Part shown: positions 14,891 to 24,096 of the stretch, in pieces
Numbering within the stretch: the first letter of the stretch is position 1
Layout: each line of letters begins with the position of its first letter
DNA from: Sva-07 sp963716235
GTDB lineage: Bacteria; Actinomycetota; Acidimicrobiia; Acidimicrobiales; Ilumatobacteraceae
Direction: 5' to 3'
NCBI GenBank assembly: GCA_963716235.1
Contig: CAVQTE010000017.1
Location: forward strand, 38,112 to 102,111
DNA length: 64,000 nt
Program-made: the position numbers and the translations under genes
Notes under the pieces: model-generated
The model's database searches: none
What the model saw: the letters and a program-made list of their open reading frames with translations, nothing else
What the model was told of the DNA's origin: nothing

Positions 14891-16052
14891 ACAGCTTCGT
14901 CATCACGGCGGCCACCTCCGACGGTGGCGTGTCGATGCGCATATAGCCGCGCCACTGCTCGATCGGCAGCGCGAAGAAGGCGCCGAAGAAGGCCCGAACC
15001 TCCTCGTCGTCGAGTCGCAGCAGCAGCTCGAGCCCGTAGTCGTGCAGCACTCGGCTGCGGCGGAACTCCGCGGGCCAGACGGCCTCGGCGACGACCGATG
15101 AATCGGCGACGGCCGAAGTCGACTGTAATGCTGCAACGACCGCCGACGCGACGCGTGGCGCGGCCCGCAGCGACGACGCCACGCTGAAACCGGTCGCCGC
15201 GTGGACGTAACCCGCTGCGGCACCGAAGGCGACGACGGGCTCGTCGATGCCCGGTCGACTCCCACCGAGCGGAATGCGCACGTACTCCGTTCGCACCGAG
15301 TCGGCCAACACGTCGTCGGGATGCCGCCCGAGCCGAGCGGCCAACCGTGCGAGCAGCGCTATCGGCTCGACCGCGGGCCGTGCCGCGAGCACGGTTTCCT
15401 CGACCAACCATCCGTCGCGAACGGGCAGCGTGTAACAGAACGTCGTCACGCCTCTCGGACCGATCGATGACGGGCGGCCGTCACCCGCTGTCCCCCTGAC
15501 GGCGCGAAAGTCCATCAACGTGGGCCGTCCGAGGTCACCGGTCGGTGGTTCCGCCAACACCACGCCGATGGCGGTCTGCCATGCCGGCGGCGTTGTTCCA
15601 GCGAGTCGGGCGAACGACGAGGGCCAGCCGCTCGTGTCGACGACGAGTCGCGCCCGCAGTTCGGATCCGTCGGCCGACACCACACGGTGACGGTCGCCGT
15701 GGGGCGAGCGAACGTCGACCACTGTGCCCGAGAGGTGCTCGACACCGTCACGGAGGCGGGCTCGCAGCATCCCGTTGTCGAAGACGCCGTAGGGACGGGC
15801 GATCTCCGCCGGTTGCGCGGTGTACACGGCCATGGTCTCGAGCCGTTGTCCGAGCACACCGTCGACGTCGTCGCCGATGGCCTCGACACCCTGAACGTCG
15901 TCGATCCACGTGCTGTACGTTGCATTCCACTCGTCGTCGGGGCCGACGAGCACGACCTCGACGTCACGCGCCCGACAGGCGCACGCCAGTGCGCTGCCGG
16001 CCGGGCCGTCGCCGATCACCACGACATCGACGTCGCGCGGGGAGCTCGTCAT
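14811..16052 (-). CDS. Lycopene cyclase-family FAD-dependent protein (CrtL/CrtY type)
   Basis: This 413-residue flavoprotein starts at ATG 16052, which puts the dinucleotide-binding motif VVVIGDGPAGSALA at residues 9-22. The order of motifs follows plant-type/CrtY lycopene cyclases: WIDDVQ, YGVFDNGMLRARL, VVDTSGWP, QTAIGVVL, MDFRAV, FCYTLPV, EETVLAARP, IPLGG and FGAAAGYVHAATGFSVASSL. It would cyclise lycopene ends to beta- or related rings, a redox-neutral FADH2-dependent reaction. No other carotenoid gene lies in the window. The MBL-fold gene stops 4 bases upstream, so both may be cotranscribed. Confidence 0.8.
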   Translation of the reverse strand: MTSSPRDVDVVVIGDGPAGSALACACRARDVEVVLVGPDDEWNATYSTWIDDVQGVEAIGDDVDGVLGQRLETMAVYTAQPAEIARPYGVFDNGMLRARLRDGVEHLSGTVVDVRSPHGDRHRVVSADGSELRARLVVDTSGWPSSFARLAGTTPPAWQTAIGVVLAEPPTGDLGRPTLMDFRAVRGTAGDGRPSSIGPRGVTTFCYTLPVRDGWLVEETVLAARPAVEPIALLARLAARLGRHPDDVLADSVRTEYVRIPLGGSRPGIDEPVVAFGAAAGYVHAATGFSVASSLRAAPRVASAVVAALQSTSAVADSSVVAEAVWPAEFRRSRVLHDYGLELLLRLDDEEVRAFFGAFFALPIEQWRGYMRIDTPPSEVAAVMTKLFRASSWSMRRRLMAGNPTTFARLLRP

Positions 16053-16056
16053 GAAA

Positions 16057-17019
16057 TCAGCCGCGTTCGAGTTCCGCCATGCGGCGGAACTGCTCGACGA
16101 CGTCCGGGGTCGAATGCGCTGGGTCGAGCGTGCGGTAGACCGTCTCCACGTTGACCGCGATCCGGCCGAACTCGCCCCACTCGCGGAACCGTTCGTCGAC
16201 ACCGAGGAGCCGACCGATGTCGCGTGCGGCATCGAACGCATCGATGCCCGCCGCCTGGCGTTCGGTTGCCTCGGCATCGACGAAGCGGAGGTAGTCACGC
16301 ACCGCCACGATCCCTGCGGTGTCGGTGAGCGGCCCGTGGCCCGGCACGACGGTCTCGACGTCGAGATCCAGCATGAGATCGCATGCGGCCACCCAATTCG
16401 ACAACGGACCCGCCCACACGATCGGCGTCCCGCCGATGAACAAGATGTCGCCCGTGTAGATCGTGCGCGCGTCGGGTACGTGAACGATCGTGTCACCCGA
16501 GGTGTGAGCAGGACCGACCTCGATCAGTTCGACGAGGCGACCACCGACCTCGACGTCGAGTCGGCGATCGAACGTCGTCGTCGGGGTCACGAGCTCGATG
16601 CCATCGAAGTGGAACGCTCCGAAGAACGAGCGGAAGAGGTCACCGACATCGCCGGGCGCCTGGTTCAGTGCCGCCATCATGGCCGGCGGGACATCGGCCA
16701 TCTCATGGGCGGTCGCCGTTGATGTCACGATCTCGACGTCGGGCCGGCGACGCACGATTTCGCCGTTGCCGTAGCAGTGGTCGCCGTTGGCGTGGGTGTT
16801 CACCACCGTGTCGATCGGCGCGCTGTGCATCACCGGAGTCATCGCGTCGAGCATCGCCGCAGTGAGGTCGAGGTCGAAAAGGGTGTCGACGAGCAGCGAT
16901 TCTCCCTCGCCGACGATCAGACCGGCGTTGCTCCAGCCCCAACCGCCGTCGGGTTGGAGATACGCGAAACAGCCATTGCCCAGATCGTGCAGGCCCAGGG
17001 TGTAGTCGGTCGCTGCCAT
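16057..17019 (-). CDS. Metallo-beta-lactamase-fold hydrolase
   Basis: A 320-residue MBL-fold enzyme. The metal motif is THANGDHCYG (H-x-N-x-D-H rather than H-x-H-x-D-H, so the first metal site is altered). GPAHTSGD supplies a further ligand His, YTGDILFIGGTPIVWAG the bridging Asp and VVPGHGPLTD the last His. Such proteins hydrolyse thioesters, lactones or similar bonds. The changed His to Asn suggests a mono-metal or different specificity. It lies between the lycopene cyclase and the broken GMC gene on the same strand. Confidence 0.85.
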   Translation of the reverse strand: MAATDYTLGLHDLGNGCFAYLQPDGGWGWSNAGLIVGEGESLLVDTLFDLDLTAAMLDAMTPVMHSAPIDTVVNTHANGDHCYGNGEIVRRRPDVEIVTSTATAHEMADVPPAMMAALNQAPGDVGDLFRSFFGAFHFDGIELVTPTTTFDRRLDVEVGGRLVELIEVGPAHTSGDTIVHVPDARTIYTGDILFIGGTPIVWAGPLSNWVAACDLMLDLDVETVVPGHGPLTDTAGIVAVRDYLRFVDAEATERQAAGIDAFDAARDIGRLLGVDERFREWGEFGRIAVNVETVYRTLDPAHSTPDVVEQFRRMAELERG

Positions 17020-17031
17020 CGCATCATCTTG

Positions 17032-18349
17032 TCATGGGTGGCCCCGTCGCCAACGGGCAGTCAGCCGCTCAGCGAGCATCGTCGTGGGGAGGTGCGTATT
17101 CGCGTCAGGGATCGTGGGGAACACCGACGCGTCGCAGACGTACACCGACTCGTAGCCGAACACGGCACCGTCGACGTCGACGACGGAGCCCATCGCGCAG
17201 CTGCCCGATGCATGCACGCAGTCGCCGAGCGACGCCGGCAGCCACCGCTCGATCGACGCGACGTCGCCGAGCGCGTCGATGGTGGTGCCCGAATCATCCA
17301 CATACACCTGGTCGACGACCTCCGCGAACGGCGCCGTTCCGAGCATCCGCACCGCATCGAGTACTCCTCTGCCGAGTGCACCGAGGTCACGTGGATCATC
17401 GAGCAGCGCGAAGTCGACGAGTGGTTCCCCGAGCGGATCGAGGCGGACCGTCCCTGAACGGCTGCTCGGGGTCATCAACGTCACCAGCAGCATTCCGAGA
17501 TGCGGGGCATCTGGGCCCAGGTGGTTCATCGGGAGGAATTGAACGCCATTGCGTTGGCGGAAGGTACCGATGACCAGCCCCGCCGGATCGACGGGGACGC
17601 CGTTGCGCAACGCCAGCGTCAGCGGTGCCGACGGGTGGTCCTGGAGACGGAGGCCGATCCCTGGCGTGTCGAACCCCGAACGCAACAACAGCGCCGGCGT
17701 CCGGATGGCACCGGCCGCGAGGATGACGCGATCGCCCGGGATCTCCTCGCCCGTCGACAGCACGACGCCGACTGCGCGGCGACCGTCCAGCACCACACGT
17801 TCAACGGTGGTATCGGCTCGAACCGTCAGATTCGGACAGCGCCCGTGCGGGCCAGAGGTACGCCTCGGCCGAGGTGACCCTGCGACCGTCACGCCGAGTG
17901 AGCGGCACACGTCGTGCGTCGCTGTCGGCGCCGACGAGCGCCCGATCGATCGGACCGAGTTCACTCTCGAGCGGCTGCTCCTCCGGGAGCGCCATCGCCG
18001 ACCAGGCTGCGTCGGCATCGTCCCATCCCCACGATCGATAGAGGTTCGCATCGCCACGCAAGGCAACCATGGCGTTCACCACCGACGAACCTCCGAGACC
18101 CCGGCCTCGGCGATACGGGCGCGCCGTGCCTCCGGCGGTTCGTGTGGCCAGCACGTCACCGTCGTTGCGCTCCACCAGATGGGCCGCGCCGAAGAAGTTG
18201 TCGGCGTCGATCTCCGGGGGCACGGCCCCCGCCACCAGATCGGGGCCCGACTCGACCAGCACGACGTGACGGTCGGGATCCTCCGAAAGGCGGGCGGCGA
18301 CCACGCATCCCGCAGTTCCGGCACCCACCACGATCCACGCGCCAGCCAC
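17032..18349 (-). pseudogene. GMC-family oxidoreductase, interrupted by a one-base frameshift
   Basis: The N-terminal half (GTG 18349) has the FAD motif VVGAGTAGCVVAARLSEDP, GRGLGGSSVVNAMVALRG and VTSAEAYLWPAR. The C-terminal half continues in the +1 frame with CPNLTVRADTTVERV, GAIRTPALLLRSG and CVHASGSCAMG, ending DASVFPTIPDANTHLPT, the complete GMC C-terminus. Removing one base from the CCC run at 17842-17844 restores a continuous protein of about 438 residues, a short GMC type. Either the gene is newly inactivated or the assembly has an indel. GMC enzymes oxidise alcohols with FAD. A TAGTCT box 6 nt before the GTG looks intact. Confidence 0.75.
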
Positions 18350-18355
18350 CCCAGG

Positions 18356-18361
18356 AGACTA
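18356..18361 (-). promoter_or_regulatory. -10 box (TAGTCT) of the GMC gene
   Basis: TAGTCT on the minus strand ends 6 nt before the GTG at 18349, the same leaderless arrangement as at other genes here. Confidence 0.35.
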
Positions 18362-18411
18362 CGAGAGACCTGACGTCGGAATTCAAGACTGCGACCGTGC
18401 CGACCGATGAC

Positions 18412-19527
18412 ATGGTCATCATGCAGGAAACCACGGAACTCCAGGCGCCATCAGCCGGAATCCCCGGGGTCAACGGCTATCCGCCACCGCCACCGGTACC
18501 TCCACCATCTCTGCGACCGCCGAATCTGATCAATCAGAGCGCCCCGCTCCTCCCGCACGTGGCCCCGGTCGCACCACGACCGCCGACGGCTCCCGCCGCG
18601 AACCCGTTTGCCACGTCGATGAACACGCCGTCGCCGACGACGAAGCCGGCCGGCGTCAAGAAGCGCAGTTCCGCGCGACGGATGTTCAGTTGGTGGGTCG
18701 TGCTCGCAGCGATCGGTGGCATCGCCTACGCCGGCTTCACCTACGGATCCGATCTCATGGAACTGGCCAGTGGCGAGGAGTCCATTGCCGAACCGGCTGT
18801 TGCGCTCGAGTTCCCGACGCCGGCCGAGCCAGTCGACCCCATCAGGACCGCGACCTTCCTGGTCGAACGCCCGGACGCGCTGAAGGGACCGCAGACGTTC
18901 GAAGTGACAACGGACTTCGAGACCGGCGTCTCACGGGTGCTCATCCAGCGCACCGAAGCCCCGAACCTCGAGATCCTGACACTCTGGGACACGGCCTTCA
19001 TCCGTCGCGTCGACGAGACGACCTGGTATCGGCTCGACCGCGGGCAGTTCCCGGTCGACTCGGAGTTCGGTATCACTCGCTGGATCCGTTCCCTCGACCA
19101 GATCCTTCCGCCGCCTCTCAGAGAGTCGGCTGTCATCGATCGGGCGACCGAGTCAACCGTCGGCACCGAAGCCACCACGCGACTGCTCGTGTCGATCGAC
19201 CCTGCCGCATTCAACCTGCCCACCGCGGTGCCGACGACTGCCCCGCCGCCGGCAGACGGGACCGTTGCGCCGGCACCTCCCGAGCCCGTTGTCGCTCTGT
19301 CTCCTGGCGTCATCCTGCAACCGGGTTCCGACACGGTCGAGACGCTCAGCATCGAACTCTGGATCGACGATGCAGGCATCGTTCGCAAGTCGATCATGCC
19401 CGCCGAACTGGGCGCCGAGACGATCACGATCACATCGCTTTCGCCCGATTCGTGGCAGCCGGTCTTTCCCACCGACGACATGGTGCAATCGCTGACCGCC
19501 TCGTCGATGTTCAGGCTCGGGATCTGA
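18412..19527 (+). CDS. Proline-rich single-pass membrane protein, unknown function
   Basis: This 371-residue protein has an N-terminal cytosolic-like region very rich in Pro (PPPPPVPPPSLRPP), then a basic stop KKRSSARR. One transmembrane helix follows (about residues 88-107, FSWWVVLAAIGGIAYAGFTY), and then a long extracytoplasmic domain with alternating strands and a Pro/Ala/Thr linker. The outer domain (FEVTTDFETGVSRVLIQR, TTWYRLDRGQF, TVETLSIELWIDD) resembles LolA/LppX-like lipoprotein folds in rhythm, but this is only an impression. The ATG at 18412 is chosen; GTG 18397 or ATG 18421 are alternatives. No partner genes suggest a function. Confidence 0.65.
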   Translation: MVIMQETTELQAPSAGIPGVNGYPPPPPVPPPSLRPPNLINQSAPLLPHVAPVAPRPPTAPAANPFATSMNTPSPTTKPAGVKKRSSARRMFSWWVVLAAIGGIAYAGFTYGSDLMELASGEESIAEPAVALEFPTPAEPVDPIRTATFLVERPDALKGPQTFEVTTDFETGVSRVLIQRTEAPNLEILTLWDTAFIRRVDETTWYRLDRGQFPVDSEFGITRWIRSLDQILPPPLRESAVIDRATESTVGTEATTRLLVSIDPAAFNLPTAVPTTAPPPADGTVAPAPPEPVVALSPGVILQPGSDTVETLSIELWIDDAGIVRKSIMPAELGAETITITSLSPDSWQPVFPTDDMVQSLTASSMFRLGI

Positions 19528-19596
19528 TCTGCCCTGCTCAGGGGTAGCGACGTAGACATTTCGTACAATCAGCCCGGGCCTCGGCGGCGCGATCCG

Positions 19597-19602
19597 TAGG
19601 GT
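19597..19602 (+). promoter_or_regulatory. -10 box (TAGGGT) of the purine operon
   Basis: TAGGGT ends 4 nt before ATG 19607 and exactly 7 nt before GTG 19610. The usual spacing in this genome favours the GTG as the true purL start. Confidence 0.45.
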
Positions 19603-19606
19603 CGCA

Positions 19607-22414
19607 ATGGTGTCCACCCGGCATCGACTGACCATTCGCACACTCGACCGGGACCCCCGAGCCGTGGCGCTCAGCGCAGCTGCCCACGCTGTCGGCATTC
19701 GGGCGCCGGAGCCGATCGAGGTCGCCGACATCGTCTTCATCGACGGGGAACTCGACCCCACCGACCTCGACCGATTGCACGGCGTGCTCGTCGACCCGCT
19801 ACTGCAACGTGGCAGCTGGGACCTCCCCACCGGCCACGGCGTCGAGATCACCTTCCTGCCCGGCGTGACCGACACCGCGGCCGACGCGCTCAGGCACGCT
19901 GCCGGCCAGCTCGGCGTCGACGCCGATGCCACTGCCACCGGTCGGAGGGTGGAGTTCGGCGATGCCATCGAGCCCGACAACGCCGACGAACTGGTCCGCC
20001 GGTTGGTGGCCAACCCCGTGATCGAACGGTGGTGCCAGGGCACGATCGAGCCACCGCACGTCGAGGTCACGCCATCGAGCGCGGCTGGCGAGATCATCGT
20101 GATTCGCGGTCTCGACGACGACGGGCTCCGCAGCATCGATGACGCCCGTTCGCTGTACCTCGACATCGAGGAGCTACGCGCGATCCGCGATGAATACGAA
20201 CGTCTCGGCCGCGACATCACCGACGTCGAGATCGAAGTGCTGGCGCAGACCTGGAGCGAACACTGCGCCCACAAGACGTTCCGGGCGATCATCGACGTCA
20301 CCGACGGCAACGGCGGCGATCGCACGATCGATCCGCTGCTCGTTCAACTGCGCCACTGCACCGACTCCATCGATGCCGGGTTCGTGCGGTCCGCCTTCGT
20401 CGGCAACGCAGGGGTGATCGAGTTCACCGAGGGCACCACGATTGCGCTCAAGGCCGAGACGCACAACCATCCGTCCGCGGTCGAACCCTTCGGCGGCGCC
20501 AACACGGGCGTCGGCGGCGTGATCCGCGATGTGCTGGGCATCGCCCACCGACCCATCGCCGTGACCGACATCTTGTGCTTCGGTCCCGCCGATCTCCCGA
20601 TGGACGATCTCCCTGACGGAGCGCTCCACCCGCGTCGTATCAGAGACGGCGTCATCGACGGTGTCGCCGACTACGGCAACAAGATCGGATTGCCGACGGT
20701 TGCCGGCGCGATCCTCTACGACCCGGCGTACACCACGAACCCCCTCGTCTTCGCCGGGTGTATCGGCACCGCTACGTCGCGCCCACTGCACACCGGACCG
20801 TTTCCCGGCGACCGTGTCGTCGTGCTGGGGGGCGCCACCGGACGCGACGGCATCCGCGGGGCAACGTTCTCGTCGGCAACGATGGACGCCACCACCGGCG
20901 AGGTCGCCGGTGCGAGTGTCCAGATCGGTGATCCGATCGTCGAGAAACTCCTGATCGATGCACTCATCGGCGCCGAGGATCTCTACTCGGCGATCACCGA
21001 CTGTGGTGCCGGCGGCCTCTCCTCGGCGATCGGCGAAATGGCCGAGGGTGTCGGCGCCGAGGTCGAACTCGACCTCGTTCCGCGCAAGTACGCCGGGCTC
21101 GACCCCTGGGAGGTCTGGCTCTCCGAGGCCCAGGAGCGCATGGTGGTGGCAGTACCGCCCCAGCACCTCGATGCACTCACACAGCGGTGCGAACGGGTGG
21201 GCGTCGACGTCGCCGACATCGGGTCGTTCACGGGTGACGGCCAACTCGTCGTACGCAACGGCGGCGACACGGTCGTCGACATCGACACCGCCTTTCTCCA
21301 CGATGGCCGCCCGCAACGGCGCATGAAGGCAGAGTTGCCGACACCGAACCGCACCGACCGCACCACCCGCACCGTCACCGATCCCGCCGCCACCCTGCTC
21401 GAGTTGCTGGCTCATCCGAACATCGCCTCGAAGGCCGGCACGATCCACCGGTACGACCACGAGATCCTCGGATCCACGGTCGTCCGACCGCTGGTCGGAG
21501 CGGCCGGCGACGGTCCCGCCGATGGGGTGGTCCTCGCCGCGCCAACCGCGACCGAGGGCATCGCGATCGGCATCGGCGTCAATCCGTGGTACGGCCTGCA
21601 CGATCCCGAAGCCATGGCCTACGCCGTGGTCGACGAAGCCATGCGCAACGTGGTCGCCGTCGGCGCCGACCCGGATCGGGTGGCGCTGCTCGACAACTTC
21701 TCCTGGGGCGACCCCCGGCGTCCGTCGACGCTCGGTGAACTGGTGATGGCCGTCGACGGGTGCTGCGGCGCTGCTCGCTTGTACAACGCCCCGTTCGTGT
21801 CGGGAAAGGACTCACTCAACAACGAGTACGTGGGTTCCGACGGGCAACGACATGCAGTGCCGCCCACGCTCGTGATCACTGCGGTTGCCCACGTGCCCGA
21901 CGCCGACCACTGCATCACGCCCGACCTGGCCGAGCCCGGCAACGTCCTGCTCCTCATCGGCGAGACCGGCACCGAGTTCGCCGGTTCGCATCTCGACATG
22001 GTGTGCGGCGCTCCGAGCCGTCCTGGCCTGGCGCCTTCACCGGTGCCTGACGCTCCGGCCGACTATCGCCATCTGCACGCGGCCATGCGAGCTGGCCTGA
22101 TCGAGTCGTGCCACGACGTCGCCGAGGGCGGCCTCGCTGTGACGCTCGCCGAGATGTGCATCGCCGGCCGACTCGGCGCCACCATCGACCGCCTGCCCCA
22201 CGACGACCTCGCCACTGCGCTGTTCGCAGAGTCGTGCGGTCGACTCGTCGTCGAGGTCCAGCCGCCACGCGTGGCGGCGTTCCTGAAGGTGATGGAGAAC
22301 CGGGCCATGCGCATCGGAACCGTGAACGACGAGTCGGCGCTCCGGATCACCGGGGTGGAATCCCTGCCGCTCGACGCGCTCGTCCGGGCGTTCCAGGGCG
22401 AGGTCGACGCATGA
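19607..22414 (+). CDS. purL: Phosphoribosylformylglycinamidine synthase, PurS-like domains fused to PurL
   Basis: This 935-residue enzyme makes FGAM from FGAR, ATP and ammonia. Residues about 5-150 form two PurS-like units (HRLTIRTLDRDPRA..., then VEITFLPGVTDTAADALR...), so the PurS subunit appears fused to PurL. The PurL core follows: EVLAQTWSEHCAHKTF, KAETHNHPSAVEPFGGANTGVGG, TDCGAGGLSSAIGEMAEG, SEAQERM, GVNPWYG and FVSGKDSLNN. It lacks the glutaminase domain, which is the separate purQ gene overlapping by four bases. The ATG at 19607 is listed, but GTG 19610 fits the leaderless promoter better. It is the first gene of a purLQCF-DM operon. Confidence 0.95.
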   Translation: MVSTRHRLTIRTLDRDPRAVALSAAAHAVGIRAPEPIEVADIVFIDGELDPTDLDRLHGVLVDPLLQRGSWDLPTGHGVEITFLPGVTDTAADALRHAAGQLGVDADATATGRRVEFGDAIEPDNADELVRRLVANPVIERWCQGTIEPPHVEVTPSSAAGEIIVIRGLDDDGLRSIDDARSLYLDIEELRAIRDEYERLGRDITDVEIEVLAQTWSEHCAHKTFRAIIDVTDGNGGDRTIDPLLVQLRHCTDSIDAGFVRSAFVGNAGVIEFTEGTTIALKAETHNHPSAVEPFGGANTGVGGVIRDVLGIAHRPIAVTDILCFGPADLPMDDLPDGALHPRRIRDGVIDGVADYGNKIGLPTVAGAILYDPAYTTNPLVFAGCIGTATSRPLHTGPFPGDRVVVLGGATGRDGIRGATFSSATMDATTGEVAGASVQIGDPIVEKLLIDALIGAEDLYSAITDCGAGGLSSAIGEMAEGVGAEVELDLVPRKYAGLDPWEVWLSEAQERMVVAVPPQHLDALTQRCERVGVDVADIGSFTGDGQLVVRNGGDTVVDIDTAFLHDGRPQRRMKAELPTPNRTDRTTRTVTDPAATLLELLAHPNIASKAGTIHRYDHEILGSTVVRPLVGAAGDGPADGVVLAAPTATEGIAIGIGVNPWYGLHDPEAMAYAVVDEAMRNVVAVGADPDRVALLDNFSWGDPRRPSTLGELVMAVDGCCGAARLYNAPFVSGKDSLNNEYVGSDGQRHAVPPTLVITAVAHVPDADHCITPDLAEPGNVLLLIGETGTEFAGSHLDMVCGAPSRPGLAPSPVPDAPADYRHLHAAMRAGLIESCHDVAEGGLAVTLAEMCIAGRLGATIDRLPHDDLATALFAESCGRLVVEVQPPRVAAFLKVMENRAMRIGTVNDESALRITGVESLPLDALVRAFQGEVDA

Positions 22415-23133
22415 GCAGAGTTCCAGCACTCGTCATCGCCGGACCTGGAACCAACCGTGACCACGACGCGAAACTCGCCCTCGAACTGGCGGGAGCCTCG
22501 GTGCAGATCGTGCTGGCCGATGAACTGATCCGTCGACCCCACCTCCTCGACGAGGCCCGACTCGCCGTCGTCGCCGGCGGCTTCAGCTACGCCGACTCGC
22601 TCGGCGCCGGGCGAATGCTGGCGCTCGACCTGATGGTCGGACTCGGCGATCGGCTCCGAGCATTCGTCGACGCCGGACGGCCGCTGATCGGCATCTGCAA
22701 CGGCTTCCAGGTACTCACCCGTACGGGGCTGCTTCCCGGCGCACTCGGCCACAACGCCCAGGGTCGCTTCGACTGTCGGTGGGTCGTGCTCGACCCACTC
22801 CCCACCAGCGTGTCGGTGTGGACGCGCGACATCGACGATGCGATCCACTGCCCGATCGCCCACGGCGAGGGCCGCTACGTCCACCCCGATCCCGACGGGC
22901 TCGCGGCAGCCGGGCAGGTGGCGTTGCGCTATCGCAGCACGAATCCCAACGGATCGGTGGCCGGCATCGCCGGAGTCAGCGACGCCTCCGGCGTGGTGCT
23001 CGGGTTGATGCCGCACCCCGAGAATCACATCGTCGCGCGCCAACATCCCCACCACCGACGCGGCGGTGGCGGCGCAGCGCATCTGGGTCTGCGCCTGTTC
23101 GACAACGGCGTCCGCCACGCCAAGGGTCTGTGA
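22411..23133 (+). CDS. purQ: Phosphoribosylformylglycinamidine synthase glutaminase subunit
   Basis: This 240-residue class I glutamine amidotransferase supplies ammonia to PurL. The nucleophile Cys is in GICNGFQVLTR, the catalytic His in LMPHPENH with the following Glu, and VAGGFSYADSLGAG is the conserved PurQ loop. The ATG overlaps the purL stop (ATGA). It is slightly longer than usual because of a His/Gly-rich segment near the C-terminus (ARQHPHHRRGGGGAAH). Confidence 0.95.
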   Translation: MSRVPALVIAGPGTNRDHDAKLALELAGASVQIVLADELIRRPHLLDEARLAVVAGGFSYADSLGAGRMLALDLMVGLGDRLRAFVDAGRPLIGICNGFQVLTRTGLLPGALGHNAQGRFDCRWVVLDPLPTSVSVWTRDIDDAIHCPIAHGEGRYVHPDPDGLAAAGQVALRYRSTNPNGSVAGIAGVSDASGVVLGLMPHPENHIVARQHPHHRRGGGGAAHLGLRLFDNGVRHAKGL

Positions 23134-24095
23134 TGGACGACGAACTGTCGGCACTGCCCGAACCATTGGTCGATGTCGACCTCCCGCTGACCGATCGACG
23201 CGACGGCAAGGTGCGAGTCTCGTACGCACTCTCCGACCATCGGAGGCTCTTCGTCACCACCGATCGGCTGTCGGCATTCGACCGCATCATCGCAGGCGTT
23301 GCGTACAAGGGTCAGGTGCTGAACCAGCTCTCGTGGTGGTGGTTCGAGCACTCACGCGACCTCGTCGCCAATCATGCGCTGTCGACACCGGACCCGAATG
23401 TGCTGCTCGCGCGTGAAGCGACCCCGCTCTCCGTCGAAGTGATCGTTCGCGGGTACATCACGGGCGTCACCGACACCGCGCTGTGGACCCGATACGCAGC
23501 GGGCGAACGCCTGATCTACGGGTATGCATTCCCCGACGGGCTGAGGAAGAACACGCCACTTCCCGCGCCGATCATCACCCCGACAACCAAGGGAGGAGCC
23601 GGGGCCCACGACGAACCGCTGTCGTCGACCGCTGTGGTCGAGCAGGGATTCGTCGACGCAGAGCTGTGGGCCGCCGTCGAGGCCGCAGCCCTCGCGATGT
23701 TCGAACGCGGTGCCCAACGTGGGCTCGAGGCCGGCCTCATCCTCGCCGACACGAAGTTCGAGTTCGGCGTGACAGCCGAGGGTGAACTGTTGCTGATCGA
23801 CGAGGTGCTCACACCGGATTCCTCCCGCTGGTGGATCGCCGACACCTACGACGAACGCGTCATGGCAGGCACCGAACCCGAGAGCCTCGACAAGGAAGTC
23901 GTCCGTCGGGCACTGGCCGATGCGGGCTACACCGGCGACGGCCCGATCCCGCAACTGCCTCGCGAGGTGTGGAGCGCCACGTCGGCGCGCTACATCAACA
24001 CCTACGAGCGCATCACGGGGACCACGTTCGTCCCGGGCGTCTACCCTGCGGGGCCACGGATCAACGCTGCTGTCGCTCGACTGGAGATCACCTGA
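23133..24095 (+). CDS. purC: SAICAR synthase (phosphoribosylaminoimidazole-succinocarboxamide synthase)
   Basis: This 320-residue ATP-dependent ligase joins CAIR and aspartate. The motifs are GKVRVSYAL, LFVTTDRLSAFDRIIAG, EVIVRGYITG, PIITPTTKG, ILADTKFEFG, LIDEVLTPDSSRWW and PREVWSATSARYI. At 320 residues it belongs to the longer, yeast-like PurC class (about 300) rather than the 240-residue E. coli type. The ATG at 23133 overlaps the purQ TGA as TGATG. Confidence 0.96.
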   Translation: MDDELSALPEPLVDVDLPLTDRRDGKVRVSYALSDHRRLFVTTDRLSAFDRIIAGVAYKGQVLNQLSWWWFEHSRDLVANHALSTPDPNVLLAREATPLSVEVIVRGYITGVTDTALWTRYAAGERLIYGYAFPDGLRKNTPLPAPIITPTTKGGAGAHDEPLSSTAVVEQGFVDAELWAAVEAAALAMFERGAQRGLEAGLILADTKFEFGVTAEGELLLIDEVLTPDSSRWWIADTYDERVMAGTEPESLDKEVVRRALADAGYTGDGPIPQLPREVWSATSARYINTYERITGTTFVPGVYPAGPRINAAVARLEIT

Positions 24096-24096
24096 C

